Shown: positions 7,198-16,361, counted from the first letter of the stretch. The stretch: DNA of 22,955 nt from CAZJBP01 sp964544115 (GCA_964544115.1 CAZJBP010000043.1:1-22955); one strand, 5' to 3'. The notes: generated by a model from the sequence alone, not told the origin. Translations and numbers: made by a program.

Positions 7198-8633
7198 CAC
7201 GTATCGGTGCGAAACGGGGCGGCGGGCAGGCCTTCTTTGTTCATGAGGTTGGGCATCGCCACTTGATCCCACGCAAATCGCACGGCCACCGGCTCCGCGA
7301 CGCGCGTGCTACTCACGACAACGGTGTTCTCGACGATCTCGGCAGTGGCTTCAACGAATGCCTTGTCTTCGCCGGCGATGCTGAAGTGGGTGAGCGCCTT
7401 GCCGTTGCGGGCGACGAGGCCGGTGCCGGTGTGGTCAAAGGTGATGCGGATCCTGTTGCCCTTGACGCGTGAGGACCTGAAGAGCGGACCGGAATAGACG
7501 AGGCCCTTCTGCCTATAATCCTTCGCCAGCGCCCAGAGCGCGAGGCGCTTGCCGACCTCGCTCTTATTCCGCGGGTGAATGTCGTCGGGCGTGGCGATGT
7601 CGTTGATGACCACCATTCCTGTTCCGGGCACGAGCCCCAGCACCCTGGTCTGCATCTCCCACAGGCGGGGCAGCCGGTCGGGCGGGAGGTCGTACTTGAA
7701 TGGGGCAAGCTGGACGAAATAGAAGGAAAACGGCCGGCCCCAGCGCTTCCGCCAACTCTCGATCAGCGCCCGCATATGCTCGGCGTAGAGCGTGTCGCCG
7801 GAATTGACATTGCTCTCGCCCTGGTACCAGATGGCGCCGCGGAGGGCGAACGGCGCGAGGGGGTGAATCATCGCGTTGTAGATGGCGGTGGGCGAACCAC
7901 ACTCGGCCTGGACATTGGCCACTTCGGGCCGCAAGGCGGGTTCCCGGGCAAACCCTTCGCGTGGAATCCAGGGCTGAATGAGCGTGGCGTTCCACGCGCT
8001 TTCGATGAGCCCCACCGGCTGGTTCAAGGCCTGATGTACGTTGCGCCCGAAATAGTAGAGCGTCGCCGAGAACCACTGCGCGGTCTCGGGGGTGCACACG
8101 ACCCATTCCGCCTTCACGTTCTTCTGAGGTTCAGTGGCGGCGACATTCGGCACGCGGAACAGCCGGATGCCGGCGAACTGCGCGGCCGCAACGATCTGCG
8201 CCGCACGCGGCCCTGGCGGCCCTCCCGTCTCGCACAACCCCTGTTGCATGTTGGATTGGCCCGAACCGAGCCACACTTCCCCGACGAGAATATCAGCGAC
8301 TTTGATCGCCGCGCCGGACGAACCCGCAATTGTCATGTCGACCGGCGTGGCGCTGGCGGCGAGCGGCCGCAGCTTCACCTTCCAGGCCCCGGTCGCGTCG
8401 GCTTTCGTATCGTGGCGTTGCGTGCCGAGGCTGACGGTGACGGTTTCGTTCGAGTCAGCCCAGCCCCAAATCGTCACCGGCAGCTTCTGCTGGAGAACCA
8501 TGTGATCGGAGATAACGGACGGTAGCGTGATGGCGGCGAATGTCGGCAGCGAAGCCACCAGCCACGTGCCGATCAACGCGAGAGAAAGTGTCCTCATGTT
8601 CGGCGTCCAAGCTCTCATTCGGGGTGGCGTCAT
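7194..8633 (-). CDS. Secreted sialate O-acetylesterase-like (SGNH-type) esterase
   Basis: A 479-residue protein from ATG 8633, whose A-T-G-A overlaps the stop of the GH116-like gene. No ribosome site precedes it, so termination-reinitiation is likely. An internal ATG at 8597 is the alternative start and would leave a standard signal peptide (MRTLSLALIGTWLVASLPTFA in outline). The mature N-terminus ITLPSVISDHMVLQQ is the classic opening of bacterial sialate O-acetylesterase-like proteins. GSGQSNMQ carries the catalytic Ser127, WYQGESN (269-275) is the second SGNH-type block, and DDIHPRNK (350-357) supplies the Asp/His. The protein ends in NLMNKEGLPAAPFRTDTW, the usual terminus, so it is complete. 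The family also deacetylates xylans and other plant glycans, and sialic acid is not implied here. Its location suggests deacetylation of the glycan before the neighbouring hydrolases act. Confidence 0.92.
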   Translation of the reverse strand: MTPPRMRAWTPNMRTLSLALIGTWLVASLPTFAAITLPSVISDHMVLQQKLPVTIWGWADSNETVTVSLGTQRHDTKADATGAWKVKLRPLAASATPVDMTIAGSSGAAIKVADILVGEVWLGSGQSNMQQGLCETGGPPGPRAAQIVAAAQFAGIRLFRVPNVAATEPQKNVKAEWVVCTPETAQWFSATLYYFGRNVHQALNQPVGLIESAWNATLIQPWIPREGFAREPALRPEVANVQAECGSPTAIYNAMIHPLAPFALRGAIWYQGESNVNSGDTLYAEHMRALIESWRKRWGRPFSFYFVQLAPFKYDLPPDRLPRLWEMQTRVLGLVPGTGMVVINDIATPDDIHPRNKSEVGKRLALWALAKDYRQKGLVYSGPLFRSSRVKGNRIRITFDHTGTGLVARNGKALTHFSIAGEDKAFVEATAEIVENTVVVSSTRVAEPVAVRFAWDQVAMPNLMNKEGLPAAPFRTDTW

Positions 8634-10894
8634 GACGGCATCCGGAGGCGGAACTCGACCGTGCAGTTCCGCGTGCCGCGCGGTATCTTCACGGGAGCGA
8701 CGACAGAAACACCGTCGAGTGTGGCGGCTGTCCAATCGGCTTCAACGACAACCGTCAATCGCACGCCGGCAAGGGTGATGTCCTTGAACGAAAAAGCGAG
8801 GGTCTTGAACGGAGCCAGGTGCAGGTGCGTGGAGTCCATCTTCATCCCCAGCAGGCGCACGACGTATTCCCAGGCGCACTTGTAGCGGGGATAGGGCGGA
8901 AAGCGCGGCGTATCCTTGGCCGGCTCGTCGGGCAGGATGCCGGTCTTCAGGGCGTCGTTGATCGATTGGTTCCATTCACCCACCGCCAGGTGATTGTTGT
9001 GCAGGCTGGCCTCGACCGAGCGGAAAACGTCCAAGGCTGCCGCCTCGTTGCCGGCCTCGCCCAGAAGCGAGCCGAGGTTGAGCTGGCCGCCGATCCAGAA
9101 GACGAAGGCATGGTACCCCGAGCGGTCGATCACCCGGCCGGGCCTGAGACCGTTGACCCAGCCGCGGAAGCCGCGTTCAGGATCGTCGATCAGGTTGTGG
9201 CGGTAGAGGGTTGTCAGCGCGGTCCTGATCTTGTCCTCAGGCAAGACCGACGGTAAGTCGGCGGCAATGGTCACCACCCATTTCCCAAAGAGCTGGTCGG
9301 AGAAGAGGGTTTCCGGGACGCCGCCGGCGGCGGCATCCGGGGTGCGGCTGAAGCAGTTCCAGCAACCGGTTTCCTCGTTCCACAGCCGGGCGTCATAGTG
9401 TTCGACTGCGCTTGCCGCCAGTTCGCCAAGCGGTCGGCCGCCGATGGTAACGGTGTGTCCGGCCGCCCGGGCCATCCGCTCCAACGCGCGCAGGCCGTAG
9501 ACCCAGGCGGAATTGACGAAAGCGCTGATGCCGGGCATCTTCCAGCAATCATAGCTCTGGTTGCCGTCCCGCGAGGTGATCAGGTCATCGACGCTGGCCG
9601 TGCGGTACACGTATTCCGCCGCGGCAACGGCGACGGGCAGCGCCCGCTGAAGCCATGCCGGGTCATTGAACCAGAGGTGATCACGGTACAGGCGGGTGAG
9701 GAAGACGGGCTCTTCGACATAATGGCAGGCATCGCTCCATAGCGAATGCCAGACAAAGCCGCGGTTTTCGCCTTCGGCCGGAATGGCCTGCAGATACTGG
9801 TTCATCTCCATCCGCTCGATCTCGGGCCAGTTGATCAGGTACAGCCAGGAGCTGTAGACATTGACGTCCATGGTGCAGACCCAGAAATGTGGGGTCTCGA
9901 TCTCGAAGAAGTACGGATCGTCGCTGAGGAGGGTGGAGGTGATGACCGACGTCAGCGACGAGAACCACAGTCGCTTGAACTCGGCGGGCAGGTCATAGGC
10001 GTCGTGCCAGGCGTCAATGGCCTCGGCCCATGTGTCTGCGTGGATCGAGGCACAAGCGAGCACGGCGGCCGCGTCGGAAAACCGTTTGGCGTAGAAGCGC
10101 CGATAGGAGTCGGTGGCGGCCGGGGAGGGGGTATTGAACTGCGGGTAATGCCAGGCAATGAACAGGCGGACCGAGCGGCTTTCCCCCGCCCCCAAGTGTA
10201 CCGCAGTCGCCACCCCCGCGGGGTCCGCATGGCCCCCGGGTATGCGGAACGCCACCTGGCCGGCCGGTTCCTCGAAGCGGGCGCTATCGCCCTGGGCCTG
10301 CAACGGATCACGGTGCCCCAGGCGGACGGTTAGCTGCCGGGGGCGGGATGTCGTGTTCGTCAGGGTCACGTCTAATACCAGAACCGGGATCGTGGAGCTG
10401 GCGAGGTCATGGGGAATCATGGGCGAGAACCCGGTCATGGCCACCGTCAGTCCATCGCCGGCATTCTCGAAGGCGAAGTGGCCCCTGGGCAGAAAAGCGT
10501 GGGCCGTCACCCGGCTGACCGGCGTTGCCTCCGGTTGCCAGGCCACCGGCGTCTCTTGCAGCGCAACCGTTCTTCCTTCCTCGGTGAGGAAGAGCGCGAA
10601 GGGCGCTTTGTTCGCGGGTTCGCATAGATAGTTGCACGCCTCGTCCGGTCCGCGACCATTGTACGCCAGGCTCTCACGATCGGGGAACGAGTTGAAGTTG
10701 ACCTTCACGAACCCGTACTTCCCGAAGACCAGGTACCCCGTGCCGATCGCGCCAAACGGGATGCCAACGCCGTGGGAGACGTCAATCCAGCAGGCATCTC
10801 CTTCAGCCGCCGGCGGGACCGGGTGTTGCCCACGCGTGGCTAACAGGTCGGCCGGGTTTGCGCACGGTGGTGGTGAGGGCTGATGGTGCGGCAT
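8630..10894 (-). CDS. GH116-like glucosidase (glucosylceramidase/beta-glucosidase family)
   Basis: About 754 residues from ATG 10894, chosen because AAGGAG (10909-10904) lies 9 nt upstream. An ATG at 10912, abutting the assembly gap, would add six residues. The N-terminal beta-sandwich has GIPFGAIGTGYLVFGKYGF (44-62) and MTGFSPMIPHDLASSTIPV (153-171), both GH116 hallmarks. The (alpha/alpha)6 catalytic region has TPHFWVCTMDVNVYSSWLYLINWPEIE (334-360 in outline) and RDGNQSYDCWKMPGISAFV near 442-460, equivalent to the 'TYDVW...G.SAY' segment. I cannot place the nucleophile with certainty, because the EIETPHF stretch differs from the 'EGQEY' form of GBA2-type enzymes. No signal peptide is seen. 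The family removes beta-linked glucose or related sugars from glycosides. It overlaps the acetylesterase gene by 4 nt. A continuous frame through the gap into the next gene is an artefact of the N run. Confidence 0.82.
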   Translation of the reverse strand: MPHHQPSPPPCANPADLLATRGQHPVPPAAEGDACWIDVSHGVGIPFGAIGTGYLVFGKYGFVKVNFNSFPDRESLAYNGRGPDEACNYLCEPANKAPFALFLTEEGRTVALQETPVAWQPEATPVSRVTAHAFLPRGHFAFENAGDGLTVAMTGFSPMIPHDLASSTIPVLVLDVTLTNTTSRPRQLTVRLGHRDPLQAQGDSARFEEPAGQVAFRIPGGHADPAGVATAVHLGAGESRSVRLFIAWHYPQFNTPSPAATDSYRRFYAKRFSDAAAVLACASIHADTWAEAIDAWHDAYDLPAEFKRLWFSSLTSVITSTLLSDDPYFFEIETPHFWVCTMDVNVYSSWLYLINWPEIERMEMNQYLQAIPAEGENRGFVWHSLWSDACHYVEEPVFLTRLYRDHLWFNDPAWLQRALPVAVAAAEYVYRTASVDDLITSRDGNQSYDCWKMPGISAFVNSAWVYGLRALERMARAAGHTVTIGGRPLGELAASAVEHYDARLWNEETGCWNCFSRTPDAAAGGVPETLFSDQLFGKWVVTIAADLPSVLPEDKIRTALTTLYRHNLIDDPERGFRGWVNGLRPGRVIDRSGYHAFVFWIGGQLNLGSLLGEAGNEAAALDVFRSVEASLHNNHLAVGEWNQSINDALKTGILPDEPAKDTPRFPPYPRYKCAWEYVVRLLGMKMDSTHLHLAPFKTLAFSFKDITLAGVRLTVVVEADWTAATLDGVSVVAPVKIPRGTRNCTVEFRLRMPS

Positions 10895-10912
10895 CGTCTC
10901 TTGCTCCTTCAT

Positions 10913-11012
10913 NNNNNNNNNNNNNNNNNNNNNNNNNNNNNNNNNNNNNNNNNNNNNNNNNNNNNNNNNNNNNNNNNNNNNNNNNNNNNNNNNNNNNNNN
11001 NNNNNNNNNNNN
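10913..11012. other. Assembly gap, 100 N
   Basis: Exactly 100 N, the conventional placeholder for a gap of unknown length. It removes the 3' end of the GH106-like gene and the region just before the GH116-like start. The true distance may be tens of bases or several genes. Confidence 0.99.
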
Positions 11013-13921
11013 ACGCCCTTGCGGCCACCGAGGACTTCCACCCAGATGCGGCCGCCGGCCTTCCGGACGGCCTCAGCCGGAACAAAGGCCTGGTAAGGGG
11101 GCCACACCAGCGGAATGCAGTCCGGGCCCACGTGCACCGCGGCCGCCGTGCAGGCCAGCTGCGGCAGGTCAACGCGAATGCCGCTCGCCCCGGCGGGCAG
11201 GTCCACGTCCACGGCGTACTTCACGCCGTCGCCATACTGGGGCAGCCCCTGGTCCAGCCAGTCGCCCGCCGCGAGTTTCGTCGGCGCTTCCGTCAGCACA
11301 TAGTTTTCCTGGCGCCAGTGCTGCAGGCCCGGCTCGCGCAGGCGGACGCCGAACCCGCCAACGATGTAGATGGGCTCCAGTTCCATGTCGGGTCGGTAGT
11401 CGAAGCGAAAGACGATCTCGTTCTCCCCGGTCCGAAGGTGCGGGGCGATGTTGAGGGTTTTGAAATCCTCGTCGAGCCACCACCCGTCCACGGCGGTCAC
11501 ACGCCGGCCGTTCACGCTGATCTCAAAGTCCGCAGGGCTTTCCGTCGCCAGCCGGCACACTGCCGGCAGCGCCCCTGCCTCGAACGTCCAGCGCAGCCGG
11601 CAGGAATCGCGCGGCGACAGGTCCACCTTGCCGAGAGAGTACAGGTACCAGGGCTGGTGCCCGTCACCGTGGCGTGCGCCGAGGCCGTAGTGAGCGCGGA
11701 TGCGGGCGTCCGCATCGAGCACGGGAACGAGTTGCGAATACGCCGCGTCTCCGATTGCGAATTCGCAGTGGTTGAGGACCAGGCAGTTAGGATCCGTCAA
11801 TTCGATCTCATAAGGCCCGAGAATCGCCTGAGCCGGTCCCTCCACAACGCCCGCTGCGCGCGGTGCCGCGTCCGGAACGTCGAGGCCCACGGAGAGCAGG
11901 ATGGACCCGGTGGGCGGAAGATCGAGGGACAGCTCGACCTCTCCCTTTTCGACGCGTGCCGGGAGCAATGTCCGGGTTCCGTCCATCGGGTTCCACGCCA
12001 CGACCGGAGCCGCACCGGCGGTTCGGATCGTGATGTGGTGACCGGCCACGCGGTCGTGGGACTGAATGAACAACAGGCGGCCACCGTCGATCTCGCGCAG
12101 CATGTACCACATGCAGGTCTGCTCCACGCCGCGCTCCGTGATGCTCACGCGCCGGGGCAAAGCCTGTTCCACAGCCGCAACACAGCCGGCGACCGTGCAC
12201 CGGCCGGCCCCGGCCGCCAGTCGTGCGACAGCGTCGGACGCAACGCTCTCTACGCGCGACGGCATCTCGCCGGCAAAGATGAGGATTCCGCCTGATGCTT
12301 GGAACGCCTCCAAGATCTTCAGTGTCGTGCCGCGGAGGGTTTGTGCTGGCGGCACGATGATCGCGCGGTAAACCATCTGCCCCACTCGCACGCGACCGTT
12401 CTCGGCGGAGCCGTATGTTGCCAGCAAGGACTCGTCCGCGAGATCGAAGTCGTAGTGGTTCTTAAGAAGATCAAACATGATGGCGTCGAACTGACGGAAG
12501 TATTCAGTGACCGTCCCGACCTGGGCCGGGTGACCTTCCTCGAGTGGGGTGAAAAGTCCCCACGCGGTTTCGATCGGATGCAGCACCAGGACGTCCCGCA
12601 CCGGCGAGCCCTGCCGCAGCATGTACCCCAGCCGCGCGAAGTAGTCCTCCACGGCGCGGTAGTACCGGCCCCACGAACAGTGCAGCAGCTGGCTGGGCGG
12701 CCAGTCGCGCTTCGCCCCTCCGGCGAGGCTGTAATGCACCAGGTGCACGCAGCGGAAGTTGATCCCGCAGGCCGCCTGCCATTCGCCCACAAACTTGTGG
12801 GCTTCCAGCGAGCAGTCCCACCCGATGCCGCCGTACAGCTCGGAGAGCGTCCGCTCCTTTCCGAGCTGATCGGCCACCGACGTGCATTGCTTGACCGTGC
12901 CCAGCTCACGCGACTGATCCCAGAGGATGTCGACGCCCGGCCATTGCATGTGCTCGTAATGCGGCATCGCCGCGCCCACGGTGCGACACTGCGACGCGAA
13001 GGTCTGCTCTTCCACCACGTGCCCCATCAGCACCAGCTTGTTCGCGTCGCACCAGCTGCCGATCTGCTGCGTGAAGTTCTGAACGAACAGCTCGGTCAGC
13101 GTCTGGCGGTAGTCGTGCCGGATCTTGGAGAAAGCGCCGTCGGCGAACGGCCGGAAGAGTTCCGGGAGTTGGCCGAGCATGTCATACCCGCGCCGGCCGG
13201 CAAATTCGGCGGGCAGGTTCGGCGTCCAATGGATGGCAAAGGTATCCATCAACCAGGACATGCTGGGTTCGTCGGTGAAAATGGCGGGGATGAGGCCGCC
13301 AAAATCCTTGCCGTAGCGCTCGGCGTAGGGTGTGTGAGTGCTGGCGATGAATGCGGCCACGGCATCCGGATTGAGCGTGTCCGGGTACCCGCCGTCGTTG
13401 TACCAGCCGGTCCGCGGGTGACGCTTCTCCACGTAGTGCTCGGCGACCTCTCCTTCGCGCGGAGCCTGGCCCCTTGCCAGTGGCCGGTACGCGAGCAGAT
13501 GGCCTTGCGGGTCCAGCCGCAGGGCGAAGCTCGCGATCCACTGCTCTTCGTTGCCCGTGCGGTCCGATTCGGCCCGCTCAAGGCGGCGCCCGAGGAAGTC
13601 CGGGTTGTCCCGGGTCACGGATCCGCCGGCGCTGCCCGAGGGCCAGCGGTCCTCGTCGTACAGATACGCCTTCATGCCGGTGGCGCGGGCGTATTCAATG
13701 CAGGCCGTAATGCAGCGGAACCACTCCTCGGAGAGATAGACGGTCTTCAATCCATACCGGCTGTGCATGAAGAAGCCGCCCATCCCGGCGTTGCGCATCG
13801 CGTCAATCTGGCGGCAGAGGCGCCCGGTATCGAGCCGGTCGTTCCAGGACCAGAACGGCGCATCGCGCCAGATGGGTGAGGGATCGTTCCACTGGGCAAA
13901 TAGTTCATTCGAGCGCGGCAT
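11013..13921 (-). CDS. GH106-like glycosyl hydrolase, 3' end lost in gap
   Basis: A 969-residue fragment starting at ATG 13921, with GGAAGGGAAA upstream; a frame extension to 13981 has no ribosome site. The N-terminal (beta/alpha)8 region carries PFWSWNDRLDTGRLCRQI (22-39), MGGFFMHSRYGLKTVYLSEEW (47-67 in outline) and AYLYDEDRWPSGSAGG (85-100). This is the signature of the large GH106/alpha-L-rhamnosidase-related family common in Bacteroidota and PVC bacteria. Acidic candidates follow in IFTDEPS and GHVVEEQT; I cannot say which are catalytic. The C-terminal half is beta-sandwich with a PAVCRLATESPADFEISVNGR carbohydrate-binding-like segment, and the sequence stops at WVEVLGGRKG. Relatives have only tens of residues beyond that point, so little is missing. 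No signal peptide. It is the first gene of the minus-strand cluster. Rhamnosidase activity is a family-based guess. Confidence 0.82.
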
Positions 13922-14068
13922 AGCGGTTTCCCTTCCGTTGAGCCGGCAGGTTAGCGATCTGGTCGGCAAAGCGCAACGCAAGCTCGCGATTCGGAAGCAA
14001 TTTGTGTTGCCGAAGCCCCGCGTGCCCGTCGAATATACCGCCCGAACTCAACAACGCGGGAGGCCGTC
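13922..14068. promoter_or_regulatory. Divergent intergenic region, likely two promoters
   Basis: These 147 bp separate the outward-facing starts of the GH106-like gene and the aldo/keto reductase, so promoters for both must lie here or within the genes. The only clearly AT-rich spot is GAATATA near 14031-14037, about 32 nt before the reductase ATG, a possible -10 region for rightward transcription. TTGCCG at 14007-14012 is a poor -35 at too long a spacing. GGGAGG at 14058-14063 is the ribosome site for the ATG at 14069. I saw no convincing operator palindrome. Confidence 0.35.
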
Positions 14069-15013
14069 ATGATCTATCGAACACTCGGACGCGCTGGACT
14101 GAAAGTCAGCGCGATTTCTCTCGGATCCTGGCGAACCTTCGGACAAACCGTCGATGATGCCGCCACGCAGGCGTGCATGGTGGCGGCGTACGATGCCGGC
14201 ATCAACTTCTTCGATGGCGCCGAAGCCTACGGCAATGGCGCGGCGGAGGCCGCCATGGGAAAGGTCTTCAAGGCCTGCGCCTGGCCGCGCGACACGTACT
14301 GCGTCTCCAGCAAAGTCATCAGGGTCGGCAGCAAGCCCACCCAGGGCGGCCTCTCGCGGAAGCACCTCGTGGAAGCCTGCGACGCAGCGCTGCAGCGCAT
14401 GCACCAGGACTATCTCGATCTCTTCTTCTGCCATCGCCCGGATCCCGAGACGCCCCTCGACGAGATTGTGCACACGATGAACGAGCTGATTCAGCGCGGG
14501 AAGATCTTCTATTGGGGCACCAGCGAATTCAGCGCTGCGGACCTGGAGTCGCTCTATGCCATCGCGGCACGCGACGGCCTCGTCGGCCCCACGATGGAGC
14601 AGACCTGCCACAGCATGCTGAATCGTGCGCGGGTGGACGGCGAACTGCTACCCCTGTTTCAGAAGCACGGACTAGGGACCACGATCTATTCGCCGCTGGC
14701 AATCGGGATCCTGACGGGAAAGTACATCAACGGTATTCCCGCCCAGAGCGCGATTGGTCAGGGCGGCGATTGGATGAAGAACATGCTGACACCGGCGGTC
14801 ATCGACAAGACCCGGAAGCTGGCGGCGCTGGCCGGCGAACTGGGCATCTCCATGGCGCAGTTGGCCCTCACCTGGTGCCTCAAGAATCCGAACGTCAGCA
14901 CCGCGATCATCGGCGCCACCCGGCCGGAGCAGGTGACCGAAAACGCCGCCGCGGCGGATCACGTGGAGAAACTGACCGCCGACGTCATGCACCGCATCGA
15001 GGCAATTCTGTGA
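14069..15013 (+). CDS. Aldo/keto reductase (YghZ/Kv-beta type)
   Basis: A complete 314-residue AKR starting at ATG 14069 with GGGAGG 5 nt upstream. The opening MIYRTLGRAGLKVSAISLGS is standard for the family. The catalytic tetrad is visible: D49 and Y54 in NFFDGAEAYGNG, K82 in VSSKVI and H122 in DLFFCHRPD. GKIFYWGTSEFSA and the C-terminal NPNVSTAIIGATRPEQVTEN (cofactor loop) complete the NADPH-binding barrel. The sequence resembles the bacterial YghZ / potassium-channel beta-subunit group, which reduces reactive aldehydes and some sugars; the physiological substrate is unknown. Its stop overlaps the next start as TGATG, so the two genes are translationally coupled, which suggests that reductase and hydrolase act in one pathway. 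It is divergent from the large hydrolase cluster. Confidence 0.92.
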   Translation: MIYRTLGRAGLKVSAISLGSWRTFGQTVDDAATQACMVAAYDAGINFFDGAEAYGNGAAEAAMGKVFKACAWPRDTYCVSSKVIRVGSKPTQGGLSRKHLVEACDAALQRMHQDYLDLFFCHRPDPETPLDEIVHTMNELIQRGKIFYWGTSEFSAADLESLYAIAARDGLVGPTMEQTCHSMLNRARVDGELLPLFQKHGLGTTIYSPLAIGILTGKYINGIPAQSAIGQGGDWMKNMLTPAVIDKTRKLAALAGELGISMAQLALTWCLKNPNVSTAIIGATRPEQVTENAAAADHVEKLTADVMHRIEAIL

Positions 15014-16302
15014 TGGCAATTCCGTTGAAACTCACACGCGAGCAGGTGGAGGAAGCGCTCGGACCGCATCTTCAGTGTGAAGGCGGCGAGATGCGGCGCC
15101 TGGCGTTGGACGTCTTCGCTCACTGCGTCCTCGGCAAGATTCGCAGCCCGGAGGGAACGCTGGCGCGCCGCTGGCTCCAGGCCGGCACCGGCGAGGCCTT
15201 CTACGGCCAGTGGATCTGGGACACGATGTTCATTGTCGATCTTCTGGCCGCACTCCCGGGGCAGAGGGATTGCATCCGGGACGTGTTCCAGAATTACTGG
15301 GATTTTCAGGAGCGGTGGAACGCGCAGCGCCCGCCCCATGCCCACGACATGGTGCCCTGCATGATCGAACCACGCAACACGACCACGTGGCTCGATTACC
15401 CCGCCTACTCGCAGATTCCCATCCTCGCCTGGGGGTTGGAGCGCGCCTATCAGCGCAACGGAGACAAGGAACTGCTCCGGCAGGGCCTTTCTCCCATGGA
15501 GCGATTCCACGAGTGGTATTGGCGCGAGCGCGACGTCACGACGTCCGGCCTCGTCGCCGTCGGATCGTACAGCGCCGACATCCAGCACGCGCGGTACGAA
15601 ACGTTTGACTTCGAATGCAATCTCGACGACCTCAAGCTGACGGCCCACCCATTCCGCCAGGGCCCCGGCGAAGGCAACTTCTATGGCGATATCTGCCTCC
15701 CCGGCATCACCAGCTATCTGATCATGGCCGAACGCAGCCTCGCCAGGCTGGCCGCGGTGATGGGCGATTCCGCCATGGCTGGCCGCCGGATGAAGCGGGT
15801 TGAGGCCTCCGTGCAGGCGATGCGTCGTCACATGTGGGACGAGCAGCGAGGGGTGTTCCTGGCCGTCCACCGCGACACGCTTGAGAAGGTGCCCGTCGCC
15901 ACCATCGGCAGTTGGATGCCGTTAATGGCAGAGGTCCCGACGAAGCATATGGCCGCGCGCATGGCTGGACAGATGATGACCGAGGCGTGGCAGACCCCGC
16001 TGCCCGTCCCGACGTGCGACCGCACCGACCCGCGATGGGTCTCGGACAGCTACTGGCGTGGCGATTTCTGGCCGCCCACCAACTACCAGGTCGCCGTCGG
16101 CTTCGCGGGCTACGGGTACAGAGACATCGCCGCCGACATTGCCGATAAGAGCATCGCCAATGCGATCAAGAACGGCATCAGCGAGCACTACGATTCAGTA
16201 ACCGGCGCAGCGCTCGGCACCCCGGACCTCGGCATGTCCTGCACGCTGTTGACCATGGCGCTGGATGGATTGAGCCGCCGGTATTCCGCGAAGCTCGCCT
16301 GA
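15013..16302 (+). CDS. MGH1/GH63-like (alpha/alpha)6 glycoside hydrolase
   Basis: A 429-residue protein from ATG 15013, which overlaps the reductase TGA by one base (TGATG). Motifs of the MGH1-like/trehalase-like clan of (alpha/alpha)6 barrels appear in order: YGQWIWDTMF (64-73), VPCMIEP (114-120), YETFDFECNLDD (195-206), IGSWMPLMAE (298-307), YWRGDFWPPTNYQVAVGF (347-364) and EHYDSVTGAALGTPDLG (391-407). The YWRG.FWP..NY block is shared with GH37 trehalase and GH63 glucosidases. No signal peptide. It is shorter than typical GH37 enzymes, consistent with the single-domain MGH1-like group (mannosylglycerate and glucosylglycerate hydrolases and many uncharacterised members). The substrate cannot be read from sequence; in this context it could act on a compatible-solute-like glycoside or on an oligosaccharide released by the divergent cluster. 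Confidence 0.75.
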   Translation: MAIPLKLTREQVEEALGPHLQCEGGEMRRLALDVFAHCVLGKIRSPEGTLARRWLQAGTGEAFYGQWIWDTMFIVDLLAALPGQRDCIRDVFQNYWDFQERWNAQRPPHAHDMVPCMIEPRNTTTWLDYPAYSQIPILAWGLERAYQRNGDKELLRQGLSPMERFHEWYWRERDVTTSGLVAVGSYSADIQHARYETFDFECNLDDLKLTAHPFRQGPGEGNFYGDICLPGITSYLIMAERSLARLAAVMGDSAMAGRRMKRVEASVQAMRRHMWDEQRGVFLAVHRDTLEKVPVATIGSWMPLMAEVPTKHMAARMAGQMMTEAWQTPLPVPTCDRTDPRWVSDSYWRGDFWPPTNYQVAVGFAGYGYRDIAADIADKSIANAIKNGISEHYDSVTGAALGTPDLGMSCTLLTMALDGLSRRYSAKLA

Positions 16303-16332
16303 GCTCGACGGGAACCCGGCGGCGGCCGGAGG

Positions 16333-16361
16333 GGGCGCATCCCCGTTTCAGTGCAGGCCGG
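16333..16361 (+). repeat. 29-nt dispersed repeat, copy 1
   Basis: It matches 22647-22675 at 26 of 29 positions in the same orientation. Core shared bases include CCCGTTTC and GTGCA followed by GCCGG. Both copies are intergenic, about 6.3 kb apart. Confidence 0.6.

Noticed and set aside
12299..13879. 526-residue plus-strand frame opposite the GH106-like gene
   Set aside because: It is an antisense shadow of a gene with strong family motifs, with Arg/Val/Ala/Gly-rich composition and no recognisable domain.
8630..13981. A single 1783-residue protein
   Set aside because: The frame runs through 100 N. The two halves belong to different hydrolase families and the second half has its own start and ribosome site.
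14173..16302. A 709-residue plus-strand protein
   Set aside because: The first 840 nt are an Arg/Gly/His-rich shadow of the aldo/keto reductase; only the part from ATG 15013 is a real gene.
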